This document shows, piece by piece, positions 62,471 to 64,000 of a DNA stretch of 64,000 nucleotides; within the stretch, counting starts at the first letter, position 1; each line of letters opens with the position of its first letter. A model generated the notes under the pieces. It saw only the letters and a program-made list of their open reading frames with translations. It had not been told where the DNA came from and made no database searches. The stretch is from positions 1-64,000 of the forward strand of contig PYIZ01000039.1 of NCBI GenBank assembly GCA_003635265.1, given 5' to 3'. The position numbers and the translations under genes were made by a program. The DNA comes from Candidatus Poribacteria bacterium. GTDB lineage: Bacteria; Poribacteria; WGA-4E; PCPOR2b.

Positions 62471-63589
62471 CTATCCCTCAAACCGGCGTTTTTCCACTTC
62501 CTTCATCACAAGTTGGGAACCCAGCCCCGGTTTCGTTGGAAGTTGCAGATAGCCATTTTCTACCTGCGGTGGGTCGGTCAGTAGATCATTCCGCCACGGT
62601 GCATCCTGTTCATCATCGACATATTCCAATACAAGCGCGTTGGGGATATTTACCATTAGATGAACGCTAGCGAGAGTCGAGATGGCACTGTTAGGATTGT
62701 GCGGCGAAACCTGCATGTAGTAACTCTCTGCCATAGCAGCGATTTTCTTCGTCTCCGCGATTCCTCCCGCACGGACCACATCGGGCATGATCATATCCAC
62801 CGCCTGCGCGGCGATTAAATCGCGGAAGCCGAAACGCGTGTAACGCCGCTCACCGACGCAGGTAGGTGTGTTTACCGCTGCAGTGACCTTCGCAAGGGCA
62901 TCGATATTTTCTGGCCCCACCGGCTCCTCATAAAATAACAACCCGATCTCCTCCAACCTATTGCCTAAGCGAATCGCCGCGCTTGTAGTGTATCGGGCGC
63001 CCACGTCGGTTGCGATATCTACCTCGTCCCCCACAGCCTCCCGACACCGCTGCATGTGTGCTAGTGCAATCCGTTCCTCGTTCAGGGTGATGGAGCAAGG
63101 GATGTTGATGCGTTCCCCCGGTCGGGGTGTGCCGCCGGGGAAATAAGCCTTGATGGCGGTACAACCTTTCTCCGCCAAACGAGCACACTCCTCCGGATCG
63201 CCTGCATGACTATAAAACCGCACCCTATCCCGACAAGATCCGCCCAGTAGATTATAAATCGGCTGACCCACTGCCTGCCCCACAATGTCCCATAGCGCGA
63301 TTTCAATACCGCTGATTGCGGCAATCACCGCCCCTGTTTGCCCGATTTGTTGCAAGGCGTTATACAACAGATGGTAGATGTATTCGATGTTAAACGGATC
63401 TTCTCCGATAACAAACCGGCTCAACTCCTCAATCGACTGCTTAATGATCGTTCCGCCGGGCCAATTCGTTGCGTCCCCTAGCCCCACCACGCCCTCATCG
63501 GTGAATACCTGCACGAAAATCCACGGTGAAGGGATCACGGTGTTGCGGTTTGACCGCACGAGATGCACTTTGATGTCAGTAACTTTCAT
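62471..63589 (-). CDS. Mandelate racemase/enolase superfamily dehydratase
   Basis: 372 residues from the ATG at 63589, preceded by GGAGGAG; the open frame to 63748 is rejected. Enolase fold: capping domain VVGLGDATNWPGG; Lys in GCTAIKAYFPGG; metal ligands Asp in IATDVGARY, Glu in LFYEEPVGPE, and Glu in CVGERRYTRF; His base in VSPHNPNSAIS. Closest to galactonate/mannonate-type dehydratases that make 2-keto-3-deoxy sugar acids. The next gene upstream is an aldo/keto reductase with a 13-base gap, so sugar-acid degradation is likely. Confidence 0.93.
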   Translation of the reverse strand: MKVTDIKVHLVRSNRNTVIPSPWIFVQVFTDEGVVGLGDATNWPGGTIIKQSIEELSRFVIGEDPFNIEYIYHLLYNALQQIGQTGAVIAAISGIEIALWDIVGQAVGQPIYNLLGGSCRDRVRFYSHAGDPEECARLAEKGCTAIKAYFPGGTPRPGERINIPCSITLNEERIALAHMQRCREAVGDEVDIATDVGARYTTSAAIRLGNRLEEIGLLFYEEPVGPENIDALAKVTAAVNTPTCVGERRYTRFGFRDLIAAQAVDMIMPDVVRAGGIAETKKIAAMAESYYMQVSPHNPNSAISTLASVHLMVNIPNALVLEYVDDEQDAPWRNDLLTDPPQVENGYLQLPTKPGLGSQLVMKEVEKRRFEG

Positions 63590-63602
63590 TGAGTTCTCCT
63601 CC

Positions 63603-64000
63603 CTATCCGCCAGCTTGACCCGGCCACCTGTATGGTCGTCCAAACGGCAAGCCAAAAGGCTCTTCACTGGGTCGGAACGGTACCATATCCGCAATCTCCT
63701 GAAGCTCGGCGCGAATAGCCGCTGGCAGCGGTCCCGCTTCAACCGCACGCACGTTTTGCTCCACCTCTTCCACCGACCGTGCTCCCATCAATACCGTCGA
63801 GATTTCAGGTGTTGCTACCATCAGGCGGAGGGCAGCCTCTGGCAGCGTCATCTCAATTTCATCCAGAAATGCGTAAAGCCGCTGATACTGCTTCTGTCGT
63901 GGTGGGCTTAACCACGGTGCGCCTGTCTCTATTTCGGGGTAACGTCGCGATAGAGCGCCCTGCTGAAGTGGTGAACCGACGACAACGCCCATATTTTGTC
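63603..64000 (-). CDS. Aldo/keto reductase, C-terminal part (runs off the window)
   Basis: The last 132 residues of an aldo/keto reductase; the frame stays open to the window edge, so the N-terminus and catalytic tetrad are outside. NMGVVVGSPLQQGALSRRYPE is the segment after the sixth strand, and ATPEISTVLMGARSVEEVEQNV is the C-terminal NADP-binding pattern. The stop lies 13 bases before the dehydratase ATG, so they form an operon. Function otherwise as for 58520-59524. Confidence 0.88.
   Translation of the reverse strand, partial: QNMGVVVGSPLQQGALSRRYPEIETGAPWLSPPRQKQYQRLYAFLDEIEMTLPEAALRLMVATPEISTVLMGARSVEEVEQNVRAVEAGPLPAAIRAELQEIADMVPFRPSEEPFGLPFGRPYRWPGQAGG

Noticed and set aside
1-64000. 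tRNA, rRNA, CRISPR and replication-origin searches by eye
   Set aside because: No cloverleaf, rRNA stretch, repeat-spacer array or DnaA-box cluster was seen.

Overview
The window looks like accessory-rich chromosome from a Candidatus Poribacteria-type bacterium (sponge-associated or marine). The basis is three separate C-terminal domains carrying the NPFNPETWIPY signature (2984, 31703 and 33534 ends), WD40, dockerin, FG-GAP and BNR repeat proteins, sulfatases, phytanoyl-CoA dioxygenase, Gfo/Idh/MocA, RraA and N,N-dimethylformamidase-like enzymes, many GTG/TTG starts, and abundant small palindromic repeats. This assignment is from protein style only; there is no rRNA, tRNA or other phylogenetic marker in the window.

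Layout. 1-2984: an IS5-type element has truncated a WD40/dockerin repeat gene that also carries a frameshift. 2994-8789: short genes encoding lipoproteins, membrane proteins and two paralogous STAS proteins, mixed with inverted repeats and IS200/IS605 debris. 8985-12569: a TonB-dependent receptor followed by a family 3 solute-binding lipoprotein. 13024-18278: SDR, HtrA-like protease, DinG-like helicase and a lipoprotein. 18548-27154: a minus-strand catabolic block (sulfatase, RraA, Gfo/Idh, dimethylformamidase-like, phytanoyl-CoA dioxygenase, aldo-keto reductase, nitrilase) interrupted by a RelE-type toxin-antitoxin pair. 27235-29799: a BlaI/BlaR1-like regulator and membrane protease pair behind a textbook promoter and palindromic operator. 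30069-33534: two FG-GAP surface proteins. 33563-35006: a tnpB-only IS605-type element whose tnpB is split by a palindromic repeat. 35227-36429: a probable selenoprotein gene. 36541-44233: CopD-like protein, MFS transporter, HigBA, a very large BNR-repeat protein and small genes. 44315-54521: aconitase, HyuA-type hydantoinase/oxoprolinase, sulfatase, endonuclease V, succinyl-CoA ligase alpha, a heme lipoprotein and a 2-hydroxyacid dehydrogenase. 54607-58494: BatA/vWA membrane protein plus an Omp85-type outer-membrane protein. 58520-64000: aldo-keto reductases, an FGE-like protein, Gfo/Idh, an enolase-superfamily dehydratase and a probable small RNA.

How it fits together. The enzymes suggest scavenging of sulfated and oxidised sugars, amides and cyclic amides, with TonB/SBP uptake and TCA enzymes (AcnA, SucD) downstream; this is inference from family membership. 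Repeat-rich secreted proteins with a shared C-terminal tag suggest a common export or anchoring route. The most notable observations are (i) an in-frame UGA after a Cys codon at 36067-36069, best read as selenocysteine in a C-U redox motif, (ii) a dispersed GTCCCGAT...ATCGGGAC palindrome that has broken tnpB and has also entered a secreted-protein gene in frame, (iii) an orphan promoter-to-terminator unit at 62159-62329 that looks like a small RNA gene, and (iv) structured direct repeats around a solo IS605 end.
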